Part shown: positions 7,012 to 15,890 of the stretch, piece after piece | Layout of the letters: each line of letters begins with the position of its first letter | Numbering within the stretch: position 1 is the first letter of the stretch | DNA from: Mesorhizobium sp. WSM4313 | Lineage (GTDB): Bacteria > Pseudomonadota > Alphaproteobacteria > Rhizobiales > Rhizobiaceae | Length of the DNA: 64,000 nt | NCBI RefSeq assembly: GCF_002294725.1 | Contig: NZ_NSFT01000002.1 | Location: 186,001 to 250,000, forward strand | Direction of reading: 5' to 3' | The notes under the pieces: generated by a model | What the model was told of the DNA's origin: nothing | What the model saw: only the letters and a program-made list of their open reading frames with translations | The model's database searches: none | Program-made: the position numbers and the translations under genes

Positions 7012-8954
7012 GCCGCCTTGCTCCGGTCGAGCGTGCGGTATTCCTCTAGGCATGCCGGATTGGCGAGCGAAGCCATGTTCTTGACCGGCTTGCCCTCGAG
7101 CGTGGTGCGGGCGGCGCCCTCGACGCGTTTTCCGTTCAGCGTATAGGGCACGGCCTGCACCGCATGGATGCGATGCGGCACATGGCGCGGCGAGGCCCCT
7201 TCGCGAATCGCGCCGCGGATTTGCGCGGCAAGCTCTGGGGTCAACGCATAGCCATCATTGAGCTTGACGCAGAGCACGATCTCCTCGTCGCCTTCGACCG
7301 GCGCGCCAAAGACCAGGCAATCCTCGATCTCGGCAAAGTTTTCGCAGGCGGCATAGATTTCCGCCGTGCCGATGCGCACGCCGCCGGGCTTCAGCGTCGT
7401 GTCCGAGCGGCCGTGGATGACGCCGGAGCCGTAAGCGGTCATCTCAGCCACGTCGCCATGCGTCCAGATCTCGTGGCGCGTGGCGAAATAGGTGGCGTGA
7501 TAACGCTCGTCGCCGTCCTTGCCCCAGAAGGCCAGCGGCATCGACGGGAAGGGCTCGGTGCAGACGAGATCGCCCTGGCGGCCGATCACCGGCGCGTTGC
7601 GCTCGTCCATGACGGCCACGGCGAGGCCAAGGCCTTTCACCGTCAGCTCGCCGCGCCGCACAGGATGGATCGGCGATCCCAGCAGGAAGCAGCCGATGAT
7701 CTCGGTGCCGCCGGAAATGGAGGCAAAGATCATGTCGCGCTTCACATGCTCGTAGACCCAGTCGAACTGCGCTGGAGAAACCGGCGCGCCGGCCGACAGC
7801 AGCGAGCGCAGCGGCGAAAGGTTGTGCAGACGCCCCGGCGCGTAATTTTCGGCGGCAAGCGTGGCCAGATATTTCGGGCTGGTGCCGAAATGCGTGACGC
7901 GGGCACGCTCGGCCATTGTCCATAGCGGACTGGGGTCGAGGCCATCGGCCGATTTCAGGATCGGCGCGCCGTCATAGAGCACCACGCTCGCGCCGCAGGC
8001 GAGGCCCGAGATCAGCCAGTGATACATCATCCAGGCGGTGTTGGTGTACCAGCTCATGACGTCGCCGGGGCGAACATCGCCGTGGAGCAGATGCTCCTTC
8101 AGGTGCTGGAGCAGCACGCCGCCGGCGCGGTGGACGATCGCCTTCGGCGCGCCTGTCGTGCCGGACGTGTAGAGCACATAGGCCGGATGGTCGAACGGCA
8201 CGCGCTCGAAGGTGAGCGGGCCGTCGCCGCCGAAATCGTCGAACGAAACGCAATCCGCTGCGCAATCCAGCTTCGCGCTCGGTTCGCCGGTCAGCACCAG
8301 CGCCGTCACCGTCGGCATCGCCGCGAGGATCTCGGCCAGCCTGCCGGAGATGTCGTGATCCTTGCCCGCGTAGCGGTAGCGCGGCGCGGCGAACAGCACC
8401 TTGACGCCGATCTGGCCGAGGCGATCGACGATCGCGGCGGCGCCGAAATCCGGCGAGCAGGACGACCAGACGGCGCCGACGGAGAGCGTCGCCAGAAGCG
8501 CGACGAGGCCCTCGACGCGATTGGCCAGGATGCCGCCGACACAATCGCCCTTGCCGATACCGGCCGCGCGCAGGCCGTCGGCCGTTCGAGCTACAAGCCG
8601 GCGCAATTCAGCGAGCGTGATCGCCTGGAAATGGCCGCCCTCGTCGGCCTCGATCACCGCGACCCTCTCGCCGTCGCCACGCAACAGGTTTTCCGCAAGA
8701 TTAAGCTTTGCTTCCGGCAGGAAGCGGCTCCCGGTCATCGGCGCATTGTCGTCGCGCAGGAAGGAGATCGCGCCTGGATCGCCGACGACCTCGGCGAAAT
8801 CCCACACCGCCCGCCAGAAGGCCCCGGGATCGCCGATCGACCAGCGATGCAGCGTATCGTAGTCGCGCGGGTCGAAGCCGTTGGCGGTCGAAAAGCGCGC
8901 AAGGTTGGATGATTGGAACGCGGCCGGCGCCGGCGTCCAAAGCACGGATGACAT
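7008..8954 (-). CDS. Acetoacetate-CoA ligase (acetoacetyl-CoA synthetase)
   Basis: A 648-residue ANL-superfamily adenylating enzyme that activates acetoacetate with ATP and CoA. Visible elements are the N-terminal ACAS_N region (FDPRDYDTLHRWSIGDPGAFW), the P-loop-like YTSGTTGAPKAIVH, the GGTEI adenylate motif and the C-terminal GKRVEGAARTTLEGKPV with the conserved Lys. Length matches AcsA/AACS enzymes of about 650 residues. The ATG at 8954 has GGGAGG 6 nt upstream. It opens the minus-strand operon and is divergent from a thiolase that could split its product into two acetyl-CoA. The intervening region holds an operator-like site. Confidence 0.88.
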   Translation of the reverse strand: MSSVLWTPAPAAFQSSNLARFSTANGFDPRDYDTLHRWSIGDPGAFWRAVWDFAEVVGDPGAISFLRDDNAPMTGSRFLPEAKLNLAENLLRGDGERVAVIEADEGGHFQAITLAELRRLVARTADGLRAAGIGKGDCVGGILANRVEGLVALLATLSVGAVWSSCSPDFGAAAIVDRLGQIGVKVLFAAPRYRYAGKDHDISGRLAEILAAMPTVTALVLTGEPSAKLDCAADCVSFDDFGGDGPLTFERVPFDHPAYVLYTSGTTGAPKAIVHRAGGVLLQHLKEHLLHGDVRPGDVMSWYTNTAWMMYHWLISGLACGASVVLYDGAPILKSADGLDPSPLWTMAERARVTHFGTSPKYLATLAAENYAPGRLHNLSPLRSLLSAGAPVSPAQFDWVYEHVKRDMIFASISGGTEIIGCFLLGSPIHPVRRGELTVKGLGLAVAVMDERNAPVIGRQGDLVCTEPFPSMPLAFWGKDGDERYHATYFATRHEIWTHGDVAEMTAYGSGVIHGRSDTTLKPGGVRIGTAEIYAACENFAEIEDCLVFGAPVEGDEEIVLCVKLNDGYALTPELAAQIRGAIREGASPRHVPHRIHAVQAVPYTLNGKRVEGAARTTLEGKPVKNMASLANPACLEEYRTLDRSKAA

Positions 8955-9021
8955 GGATTTCCTCCCGCAACGCAGGCCGGGCTCGATGCCGCGACCTTGC
9001 CTGCCGATGCATTTCATGATT

Positions 9022-9037
9022 ATTGGCTATAACCAGA
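9022..9037. promoter_or_regulatory. Imperfect palindrome, probable GntR/UTRA operator (site 2)
   Basis: ATTGGCTATAACCAGA matches site 1 (2785-2800) at 13 of 16 positions, with a fully conserved right half (TATAACCAGA). It lies in the 134-bp gap between the divergent acetoacetyl-CoA synthetase (start 8954) and thiolase (start 9089) genes, 67 and 51 bp from the two start codons, where bound repressor could block both promoters. Confidence 0.65.
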
Positions 9038-9088
9038 ATGTCAAGCGGCGATCCCGCCTGTGTGGGTCGCGCGTGCGGAGGATCGGAA

Positions 9089-10264
9089 ATGGATGCGGTT
9101 TATGTCGTTGCCGCCAAGCGCACGCCCATCGGCAAGCTGAACGGCGCGTTCGCCAGCCTGTCCGCGGCGGAGCTGGGCGGGCAGCTTATCCAGGCAATGC
9201 TTGCCGATACTCAGCTCGCGCCCGATGCCGTCAGCGAGGTGATCATGGGCCAGGTGCTGACCGGCGGCGCCGGGCAGAACCCGGCGCGGCAGGCCGCGCT
9301 CAAGGCTGGCCTTCCGGTCAGTATCCCCGCCATGACCGTCAACAAAGTGTGCGGCGCCGGCCAGAAGTCGATCCATCTCGCCGCCCAGGCCATTCGCTGC
9401 GGCGACGCCGACTGCGTGATCGCCGGCGGACAGGACTCGATGACCTCGGCGCCGCATTTCATCTCCGGCGTCCGTGGCGGCATCCGCATGGGCGACCACG
9501 CGGTCAAGGATTCCATGATCACCGATGGCCTGTGGGACGCCTTCCATCAGGTGCATATGGGCGTCACCGCCGAATCGCTGGCGCGGCGCTACCAGATCAC
9601 CCGCGAGGAACAGGACAGGTTCGCGCTGCGCTCGCAAGAGAAGGCGGACGCCGCCATCCGGGCCGGCAAATTCGATGACGAGATCGTTCCGGTGTCGATC
9701 AGGACCAGGCAAGGCGATGTCGTCGTTGAGCGCGACGAGCATCCCAATCCCTCCACCACCGTGGAGGGCCTCGGCCGGCTCAGGCCAGTCTTCGATACAG
9801 CTGGAACGATCACGGCCGGCAACTCATCCGGACTTAATGACGGCGCCGCAGCAGTGCTGGTGATGTCGGAGGCGCGGATGAAGAAACTCGGCCTGACGCC
9901 CCTCGCCCGCATCGCCTCCTACGCTTCAGCCGGGGTCGAGCCTATGGACATGGGCCTCGGACCGGTGGCGGCCTCGCGCCGCGCGCTCGACAAGACCGGA
10001 TGGCACGCGTCCGATCTCGACGTGATGGAGGTCAACGAAGCGTTCGCCGCGCAAGCCATCGCGGTCAACCGCGAGATGGGCTGGAACGAGGACATCATCA
10101 ACATGAGCGGCGGCGCCATCGCGCTTGGCCATCCGCTGGCCGGCTCCGGCTGCCGCATCGTGGTGACGCTGCTCCACGAAATGATCCGCCGCGACGCGCG
10201 GAAGGGCCTCGCCTCGCTCTGCATCGGCGGCGGCCAGGGCGTGGCGATCTGCCTGGAGCGGTGA
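9089..10264 (+). CDS. Acetyl-CoA C-acetyltransferase (thiolase)
   Basis: A 391-residue thiolase with the intact catalytic set: nucleophile Cys88 in VNKVCGAG, His348 in GHPLAGSG and Cys378 in CIGGGQG. It has the length and sequence pattern of PhaA/AtoB enzymes that interconvert two acetyl-CoA and acetoacetyl-CoA. The ATG at 9089 is preceded by GGAGGA; an upstream in-frame ATG at 9023 lies inside the operator-like site and has no such signal. Divergent transcription from acetoacetyl-CoA synthetase suggests a joint acetoacetate-degrading function. Confidence 0.92.
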   Translation: MDAVYVVAAKRTPIGKLNGAFASLSAAELGGQLIQAMLADTQLAPDAVSEVIMGQVLTGGAGQNPARQAALKAGLPVSIPAMTVNKVCGAGQKSIHLAAQAIRCGDADCVIAGGQDSMTSAPHFISGVRGGIRMGDHAVKDSMITDGLWDAFHQVHMGVTAESLARRYQITREEQDRFALRSQEKADAAIRAGKFDDEIVPVSIRTRQGDVVVERDEHPNPSTTVEGLGRLRPVFDTAGTITAGNSSGLNDGAAAVLVMSEARMKKLGLTPLARIASYASAGVEPMDMGLGPVAASRRALDKTGWHASDLDVMEVNEAFAAQAIAVNREMGWNEDIINMSGGAIALGHPLAGSGCRIVVTLLHEMIRRDARKGLASLCIGGGQGVAICLER

Positions 10265-10691
10265 GCCTGAAACTCTGAGCAGTTAGTTGCCTGAGGGAAT
10301 TGGGCAATGGGGCTTGGCCAGCATCTGGCGAACGACAGCTTTGGGTCAACGAAAGAGCTCAAGACTACGGCCGACATTAGGCGCGAAGCAGACGTTCAAG
10401 ACTTTGTCAGCAGGAGGTCACTTCGGTCAACTTGCGCCATGCGCTTGACAAAGTCGGACTGCCTTAATGGCGACCGGCAGCAGTCCAGCTGCGTCGAGTT
10501 GGGACCTGCGAGTAATATTCGGGAACCAAACCAATCCACAGAAATATTTTGTTGGTATTTTTTGTTGGTTAGCACTGCTTTTGCGCGAGTCTTAACCATT
10601 TGAAACGACAGCCAGATTTCTCTGACTTGGATTCCGCCTCTGGCACCATCCTCTCTTCTCCCGACATTCCCCTGCGCCGAAGCTTCTACGC
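10265..10691. other. Intergenic region of 427 bp, no convincing gene
   Basis: The stretch is AT-richer than its flanks and separates a rightward thiolase from a leftward dehydratase gene (convergent ends). Small open frames cross it but lack a ribosome-binding site and any recognisable domain. It contains a direct repeat, TTTTGTTGGT, at 10547-10556 and 10560-10569, and an AACCAAACCAAT stretch at 10524-10535 that is partly complementary to it. It could be remnant DNA; I see no terminator with a T-tract. Confidence 0.5.
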
Positions 10692-11891
10692 TCAGTCGAA
10701 GAAACCCGCATCCTCTTCCCTGAGATATTTCCTGGCCGCCTCGGCATCGATATCGAGCCCCAGCCCCGGCGCTTCGAGCAGGTCCACCATGCTGTCCTTC
10801 ACGATCTGCGACGGCAGGCCGATGACGATGTCTTCCCACCAGGGATCGGAGGCGCTCGGATATTCGAAGGCGATGTAGTTGGCGGGCAAGGTGGCGCAGA
10901 CATTGATCAGCGCGCCAAGACCGAGCAGGCCGTTGGCGGTGCCGTGCGGCGCCATCAGGATGGAATGCATGTAGGCGTGCTCGGCCACCCATTTGAGCTC
11001 GGCGATGCCGCCTATATCGGCCGGATCCGGGCCGATGACGCGCACCGCTTGCGTCTCGATCAGCTCCTTGAAATTGTGCCGCAGATAGATCTGCTCGCCG
11101 GTATGGATCGGCGTCGAGGTGGAGGCGGTCAGCTCGCGATAGGCCTGCGGATTGACCCACGGCACATAGTCGCCGGTCAGCATGTCCTCCAGCCACATCA
11201 AATTGTACTTCTCGACCGCGCGGGCGAATTTGATCGCGTCGGGCAACATCCAGCCCGGGCCGCAGTCGAGCGCCAGGCTCACCTTGTCGCCCAGCACCTC
11301 CTTCATCGCGATCACGCAGTCGAGCATGTGATTGAAGCCGCGCTCGCTGATAACGCCCTGATCCATGGCGCCGTGATAGCCGGCCTTCTTCTGCGTCACG
11401 CCGTAATGGAAGCCCTCGATGGTGTCCTTCATATTGGAGTGGAACGAGATTCCCTGCTTGATCATGAAGAAGTTCTGCGGCTGCTCCATCATCCATTTGA
11501 CGTCGGCGGCGTAGTCCTCCGGCCGGTCGCCGGTGCGCTTGCGGCGGATCGAGCCATTGTAGACGCGCACCTTGTCGCGCACCTTGCCGCCAAGCAGCTT
11601 ATAGACCGGAACGCCGGCGGCCTTGCCGGCAATGTCCCACAGCGCATGTTCGATCGCGCTCACCGCCGCGCCATAGGGCTTGAACGAGCCGCGCTGGCGG
11701 ATCTTCAGCATCACTCGCTCGACATCGGTCGGGTCCTCGCCCATCAGCGCCTCGCGGAAATGCAGAACAAAGGGCTTGAGGTAGGTCTTGGTGAACTCGA
11801 CTTCGCCAAGGCCGTGAAGACCTTCGTCGGTCACTATGCGCACGATGGGGTGCTTGCCGATGACGGCGCAGCGCAGGTCGGTGATCTTCAT
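10692..11891 (-). CDS. Enolase-superfamily sugar-acid dehydratase-like protein (mandelate racemase/muconate lactonizing type) 1
   Basis: A 399-residue protein with the N-terminal capping domain and C-terminal barrel of the MR/MLE group. The predicted metal ligands are Asp209, Glu235 and Glu266 (IHTGEQ) and the catalytic dyad is Asp289 with His316 (APHG); Lys145 may be the base on the second strand. Family members dehydrate aldonates such as galactonate, mannonate or rhamnonate by abstracting the proton alpha to the carboxylate. The exact substrate cannot be read. It is the last gene of a minus-strand run that begins with the FCD regulator. Confidence 0.85.
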   Translation of the reverse strand: MKITDLRCAVIGKHPIVRIVTDEGLHGLGEVEFTKTYLKPFVLHFREALMGEDPTDVERVMLKIRQRGSFKPYGAAVSAIEHALWDIAGKAAGVPVYKLLGGKVRDKVRVYNGSIRRKRTGDRPEDYAADVKWMMEQPQNFFMIKQGISFHSNMKDTIEGFHYGVTQKKAGYHGAMDQGVISERGFNHMLDCVIAMKEVLGDKVSLALDCGPGWMLPDAIKFARAVEKYNLMWLEDMLTGDYVPWVNPQAYRELTASTSTPIHTGEQIYLRHNFKELIETQAVRVIGPDPADIGGIAELKWVAEHAYMHSILMAPHGTANGLLGLGALINVCATLPANYIAFEYPSASDPWWEDIVIGLPSQIVKDSMVDLLEAPGLGLDIDAEAARKYLREEDAGFFD

Positions 11892-11900
11892 GGCGCGGTC

Positions 11901-12227
11901 CTAGTTCACAGACGAGAAAGCTGTCGGCGTGAGCAGTTGGCTGCTGATATTGGCAATGATCTGCCCGTCGCGCTCAGACTCGTCCCGGGCCCTGTGCCAT
12001 GCCGGATCGGTGACGAAAGCCGCCCATTTCGCCTCACGCTCGGCCAGCGATTCCCATGCTAGGAAATAGGTGAGGCGATTGCTGTTTTCGCCGATCGCCG
12101 TGGTGAAAAACCCGGCCTGGCGGATGCCATGCCTCTCCCAGATGGCAAGCGTTTGGTCGGAAAAGCGCTTGAGCAAAGCCGGCAGCCTGCCCGGCAGGCA
12201 GTCATAGATACGCAGTTCGTAGATCAT
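11901..12227 (-). CDS. NIPSNAP family protein
   Basis: A small protein of 108 residues from the ATG at 12227, which gives the canonical MIYELRIYDCLPGRLPALL start. An in-frame ATG 24 nt upstream (12251) is possible but its GGAG directly abuts the codon. NIPSNAP proteins form dimeric alpha-beta barrels and are often encoded next to catabolic enzymes; their biochemical role is unclear. Here it lies 9 bp upstream of dehydratase 1 and about 100 bp downstream of dehydratase 2, so it is probably in the same transcript. Confidence 0.8.
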   Translation of the reverse strand: MIYELRIYDCLPGRLPALLKRFSDQTLAIWERHGIRQAGFFTTAIGENSNRLTYFLAWESLAEREAKWAAFVTDPAWHRARDESERDGQIIANISSQLLTPTAFSSVN

Positions 12228-12328
12228 GGTTTCGTCCGTTTCTTTCTTCATCTCCGGCTTAGGAGAGGTCGACGCGAATGGTCGGTCGTTGGTCCTGTGA
12301 ACTTGGGGAATGAGGGCGGGCGGTCTGG

Positions 12329-13687
12329 CTAGCTCCAGGTCCGGTCCCAGCTATATTCATTGTCCCAATGCTCGGTGGATTGCCATATCCCCGTGACACC
12401 GGGCTGCAGATGCTGCGCGATCACTTCGTCGACGACGTCGTCGATCCCCAGGCCCGGTCTGTCCGGAACGGTGATGAAGCCGTCCTTCACCAGCGGTTTG
12501 GGCAGGCCGGTGACGATATCGTCCCACCAGTCCACATCGGCGGAATGATATTCGAGCGCCATGAAGTTTTCGGTCGCAGTCGCGACATGCGCCGCGGCCA
12601 TCGCGGCGATCGGGCTTTCGGCCATGTGGATCGCCATGGCGACGCCGTGGTCCTGCGCCATGTCGCCGATCTTCTTGGTCTCGAGGATACCGCCGCTGGT
12701 GAGGAGGTCCGGATGGACGACGGAGAGCCCGCCGCTCGCGAGCAGGGGTTCGAAACCCTCCCTGAGGTAGATGTCCTCGCCGGTGCAGATCGGCACCGAG
12801 GTCGCTTGCTGCAGCTGCCGGTATTGCTCGGTGTATTGCCAGGGAATCACATCCTCGAGCCAGGCGGGCACGTATTTCTCGATGCGGCGCGACAGGCGAA
12901 TGCCGTCCTGCAGCGAGATGTGGCCGACATGGTCGATGGCCAAAGGAACTTCGTAGCCGATGACCTCGCGGACCTCGTGGATATATTGCTCGAGCAGGTC
13001 GATGCCCTTTTCGGTGAAATGCAGGCCCGTGAACGGGTGCTGCACATTCTGCGCATCATAGGCGAGATTGCGGGCCTTGCGCTCCTCGAGCGTGCCGCCA
13101 CGGCCGCGCGGATTGGCGTGAAACCCTTCGAGCGAGCCGGCGGGCGATGTCACAGCGCCCGGAATATGGGCGATCTGCATCAAGCCGAGATCCATCTTGA
13201 GGAAAGTGAAGCCGCGCTCCATGCGTGCCTTGAGGCGCTTGCCGGTCTCGGTGCCGCTCGGTTTCTCGGCGTCGGTATCGCAATAGACGCGCACGTGATC
13301 GCGGAACTTGCCGCCCAGCATCTGGTAGATCGGGACGCCATAGGCCTTGCCGGCGAGATCCCACAGCGCGATCTCGACCGCCGATACGCCGCCTCCCTGC
13401 CGCCCGTGGCCGCCGAACTGCTTGACGCGGCGGAACAGGCGGTCGACATCGCAGGGATTCTCGCCGAGCAGCCGGCTCTTCAGCATCAGCGCATAAGTGG
13501 CGCTGGCGCCGTCGCGCACCTCGCCAAGCCCGACGATGCCCTGGTTGGTGTAGATCTTGAGCAGCGCCGAGGTGAACGGAGCGCCGACGATCTCGGCCAC
13601 CCGCATGTCGGTGATGCGAAGCTCGGACGGCCTGGAATTGGTGTTGACCCGATTGAGAGCCTCGTTGGCTGCATCCGTCTTCGGCAT
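12329..13687 (-). CDS. Enolase-superfamily sugar-acid dehydratase-like protein 2
   Basis: A 452-residue MR/MLE-type protein, longer than usual because of an N-terminal leader of about 22 residues and an expanded loop between barrel strands 2 and 3 (about residues 170-225). Predicted ligands are Asp252, Glu278 and Glu304 (CTGEDIY); the dyad is Asp327 and His354, with Lys164 (LKMD) as possible second base. His253 and His256 follow the first ligand. It stands between dehydratase 3 and the NIPSNAP gene on the same strand. Substrate unknown; a sugar acid is likely from the family and context. Confidence 0.85.
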   Translation of the reverse strand: MPKTDAANEALNRVNTNSRPSELRITDMRVAEIVGAPFTSALLKIYTNQGIVGLGEVRDGASATYALMLKSRLLGENPCDVDRLFRRVKQFGGHGRQGGGVSAVEIALWDLAGKAYGVPIYQMLGGKFRDHVRVYCDTDAEKPSGTETGKRLKARMERGFTFLKMDLGLMQIAHIPGAVTSPAGSLEGFHANPRGRGGTLEERKARNLAYDAQNVQHPFTGLHFTEKGIDLLEQYIHEVREVIGYEVPLAIDHVGHISLQDGIRLSRRIEKYVPAWLEDVIPWQYTEQYRQLQQATSVPICTGEDIYLREGFEPLLASGGLSVVHPDLLTSGGILETKKIGDMAQDHGVAMAIHMAESPIAAMAAAHVATATENFMALEYHSADVDWWDDIVTGLPKPLVKDGFITVPDRPGLGIDDVVDEVIAQHLQPGVTGIWQSTEHWDNEYSWDRTWS

Positions 13688-13745
13688 GACTTATCCTCGT
13701 TCTCGTCGATGGTTGTGCCCCTCGCCTGGCCCGCACAGGTCGTTG

Positions 13746-14912
13746 CTAGCCCAGCTCGATCTCGTGGGCCTGCAGGTAGTCGCGATTCATCTCGACACCG
13801 AGGCCGGGCTTCGACGTCAGCTTGAGGTTGCCGTTCGAAACGTCGAGCGGCTTGTCGATGAGGTGATCGTATTTCGAGAGGTCCCACTCGGAGGTTTCGA
13901 GCTTGTAGAAGTTGGGAACAGTCATCATCACCTGCGCTCCTGCGACCACGTTGATCGGACCGGCGGCGTCATGCGGCGAGACCGGGACATAATAGGCTTC
14001 GCAAAGGGCGGAGATCTTTTTGAGCTCGGTGATGCCGCCGGTCCAGGTGACGTCGGGCATGATGTAGTCGGCGAGCTTGTTCTCGAGCACCGGCACGAAA
14101 TCCCACTTCGTGTGGCCGCGCTCGCCCCACGAGATGGCGGCGCTGACCTTGTCGCGCACCTGTTTGAGGGCATTGAGGCTCTCGGGCGGACAGGGCTCCT
14201 CGAACCAGTCGATCTGGCCCGCCTCTTCGAGGCTGCGGCAGAGGCGAATAGCGGTCGGAACATCGAAGCGGCCATGCGCATCGATGAGGATGTCGACATC
14301 GGGGCCTGCCGTTTCGCGGATCAGGGCCGTCAGTTCGGCGGCCTCGCGCTCGTCCTTGCGGGTCATGCTGCCGTCGAGGTAACCGTCCCGCCTTTCGCGG
14401 GCCACGCCATCGACGCTGGGGCCCTGATGGGGAAAAGGATCGAGTTTGAGGCCGGTGTGACCGGACTCCACGATGTCGCGAATTTCGCGGATCACGGCTT
14501 CCTTGCTGGTGAATTTGGCCTGGTTGGGATGGGTGTAGAGCGCGATTTCATCGCGCACTGGCCCGCCCAGCAGCTCATAGATCGGCTTGCCGAGGACTTT
14601 GCCGCGGATATCCCAGAGAGCTATGTCGATGGCGCTGACGCATTCGACGGCGGCGCCGCGGCTGCCCATATAGGTGAAGCTGCGGAAAATCTTGTGCCAG
14701 AGATATTCGATACGGGCCGGGTCCTCGCCCGTCACTGCGATGCCGATCTGCCGCAGGATCGTGCAGAGAGCCCGGTTGGCGAGCTTTGTCGTGGTGGTGA
14801 TCTCTCCCCAGCCACTCACCCCCTCGTCGGTCGTCACTTCGACGAACAGGAACTCTCCCCAGTAAGACGCATCGGACTTGATCAGCCATGGCCGAATGCT
14901 CGTGATTTTCAT
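13746..14912 (-). CDS. Enolase-superfamily dehydratase 3, galactonate/gluconate dehydratase-like
   Basis: A 388-residue MR/MLE-type protein with Asp211 and His213 in DAHGR, Glu238/239 (WFEEP), Glu264 (WGER), Asp287 and His314 (SPHDAAGP). The D-x-H-x-R motif on strand 3 is shared with D-galactonate and gluconate dehydratases, where the His acts as acid in loss of the 3-hydroxyl. It directly follows the FCD regulator gene (49 bp) and so is likely to be the first structural gene controlled with it. The product would be a 2-keto-3-deoxy sugar acid. Confidence 0.85.
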   Translation of the reverse strand: MKITSIRPWLIKSDASYWGEFLFVEVTTDEGVSGWGEITTTTKLANRALCTILRQIGIAVTGEDPARIEYLWHKIFRSFTYMGSRGAAVECVSAIDIALWDIRGKVLGKPIYELLGGPVRDEIALYTHPNQAKFTSKEAVIREIRDIVESGHTGLKLDPFPHQGPSVDGVARERRDGYLDGSMTRKDEREAAELTALIRETAGPDVDILIDAHGRFDVPTAIRLCRSLEEAGQIDWFEEPCPPESLNALKQVRDKVSAAISWGERGHTKWDFVPVLENKLADYIMPDVTWTGGITELKKISALCEAYYVPVSPHDAAGPINVVAGAQVMMTVPNFYKLETSEWDLSKYDHLIDKPLDVSNGNLKLTSKPGLGVEMNRDYLQAHEIELG

Positions 14913-14960
14913 CTGGACTATCCTCTCTGAAACGGCCAGGCTGATGGTGTTGCGGATCGG

Positions 14961-15671
14961 CTACCCTGCCCGGGCGGCGCTACGCGCACGCATGTGTTCG
15001 AGGACATGCCGACCGGAGCCCTCGACATGGCGGGCAATGAGTTCGGCCGCCTTCTCGGCCTCTCCCGATTTTACCAGCGCGATGAGCTCGCGGTGTTCGC
15101 GAATGATCGCGGCGCGCCTGGCGAGCGTGAAATTGAACCGCCGGCTGACCGCCCTCAGCACCTCGCGATGCTTCCACCAGAGCTCGGCCGCATGGCGGTT
15201 ATAATGCCGCTGGTACATCACGGTGTGGAAGGCGGTATCGAGCTCGCTGTGCCTGAACGTGTCGGCAAAATTGTTCTCCTCGATCAGGCCCTGGAGACGT
15301 TCGAGCTCGGCGATGTCCTCGTCGGTGGCCATGTTCACGAACCATCGCGTCAGGGCGGGTTCGATCAGGACGCCGATCTCGTAGATATCCCGGACAAAGT
15401 CCTGATCTATGGGTCGCACGCGCGCCCCTCGATTGGGACTGAAGATGACAAAGCCCTCTCCGCGCAACAATTGCAGGGCCTCGCGCACCGGGTTGGTCGA
15501 GGTGCCGTGACGCCGGGCGAGATCGGCGACCACAAGCCGTTCGTTGGCGGCTAGCCGTCCTTCGATGATGTCATCCCTGATCAGTTCATAAAGCGAGGCG
15601 CCCTCGCTGGAAGCCCCGATGGGGTCAATTCCCGCAGGTGGCTCCGCTTTGAAATCGCTTGTCTCGGCCAA
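14961..15671 (-). CDS. GntR family regulator with FCD domain (FadR subfamily)
   Basis: A 236-residue regulator. The winged helix covers about residues 28-90 (LYELIRDDIIEGRL, RHGTSTNPVREALQLLRGEGFV, NRGARVRP) and the all-helical FCD domain about 100-225, with the metal-binding pattern D-x3-H (ELDTAFHTVMYQ) and REHRELIALV. The start is a TTG at 15671 with a strong GGGGGAG 8 nt upstream; no in-frame ATG is available nearby. It is divergent from the ABC importer and upstream of dehydratase 3, so it probably represses both units, with a sugar acid as inducer, as known for UxuR-, ExuR- and DgoR-type members. Confidence 0.88.
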   Translation of the reverse strand: MAETSDFKAEPPAGIDPIGASSEGASLYELIRDDIIEGRLAANERLVVADLARRHGTSTNPVREALQLLRGEGFVIFSPNRGARVRPIDQDFVRDIYEIGVLIEPALTRWFVNMATDEDIAELERLQGLIEENNFADTFRHSELDTAFHTVMYQRHYNRHAAELWWKHREVLRAVSRRFNFTLARRAAIIREHRELIALVKSGEAEKAAELIARHVEGSGRHVLEHMRARSAARAG

Positions 15672-15730
15672 GGCCCATCTCCCCCAAGTGAATACACCCT
15701 CCGCCCTATATCACGCTCGGTTTCGATAAA

Positions 15731-15786
15731 ACAATGTACGATTCTTCGCGTTGACAGATAATCTGTGATCTGAAAACGTACAAAGT
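15731..15786. promoter_or_regulatory. Candidate operator region between the FCD regulator and the ABC importer
   Basis: A 13-bp odd palindrome, ACAGAT-A-ATCTGT, occupies 15754-15766. It is framed by an outer inverted repeat, ACAATGTACG (15731-15740) and CGTACAAAGT (15777-15786), with almost the same centre. A TTGACA lies at 15751-15756 and could be a -35 element of the rightward promoter. The 219-bp gap is the only shared control region for the divergent units, so one of these repeats is the likely binding site of the FCD regulator. Confidence 0.5.
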
Positions 15787-15890
15787 CGTCGAAGGGATAC
15801 ATTAGAACCGGCAAATATCCCGCGATCGAACGAGCAACGACCGCTTGCCTCGACGCAGAGCGGCACGGGAGAGAAACCTGGAGGATACCT

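Noticed and set aside
10307..10603. Possible 98-residue protein after the thiolase gene
   Set aside because: No ribosome-binding site, no recognisable domain and composition unlike coding regions of the window.
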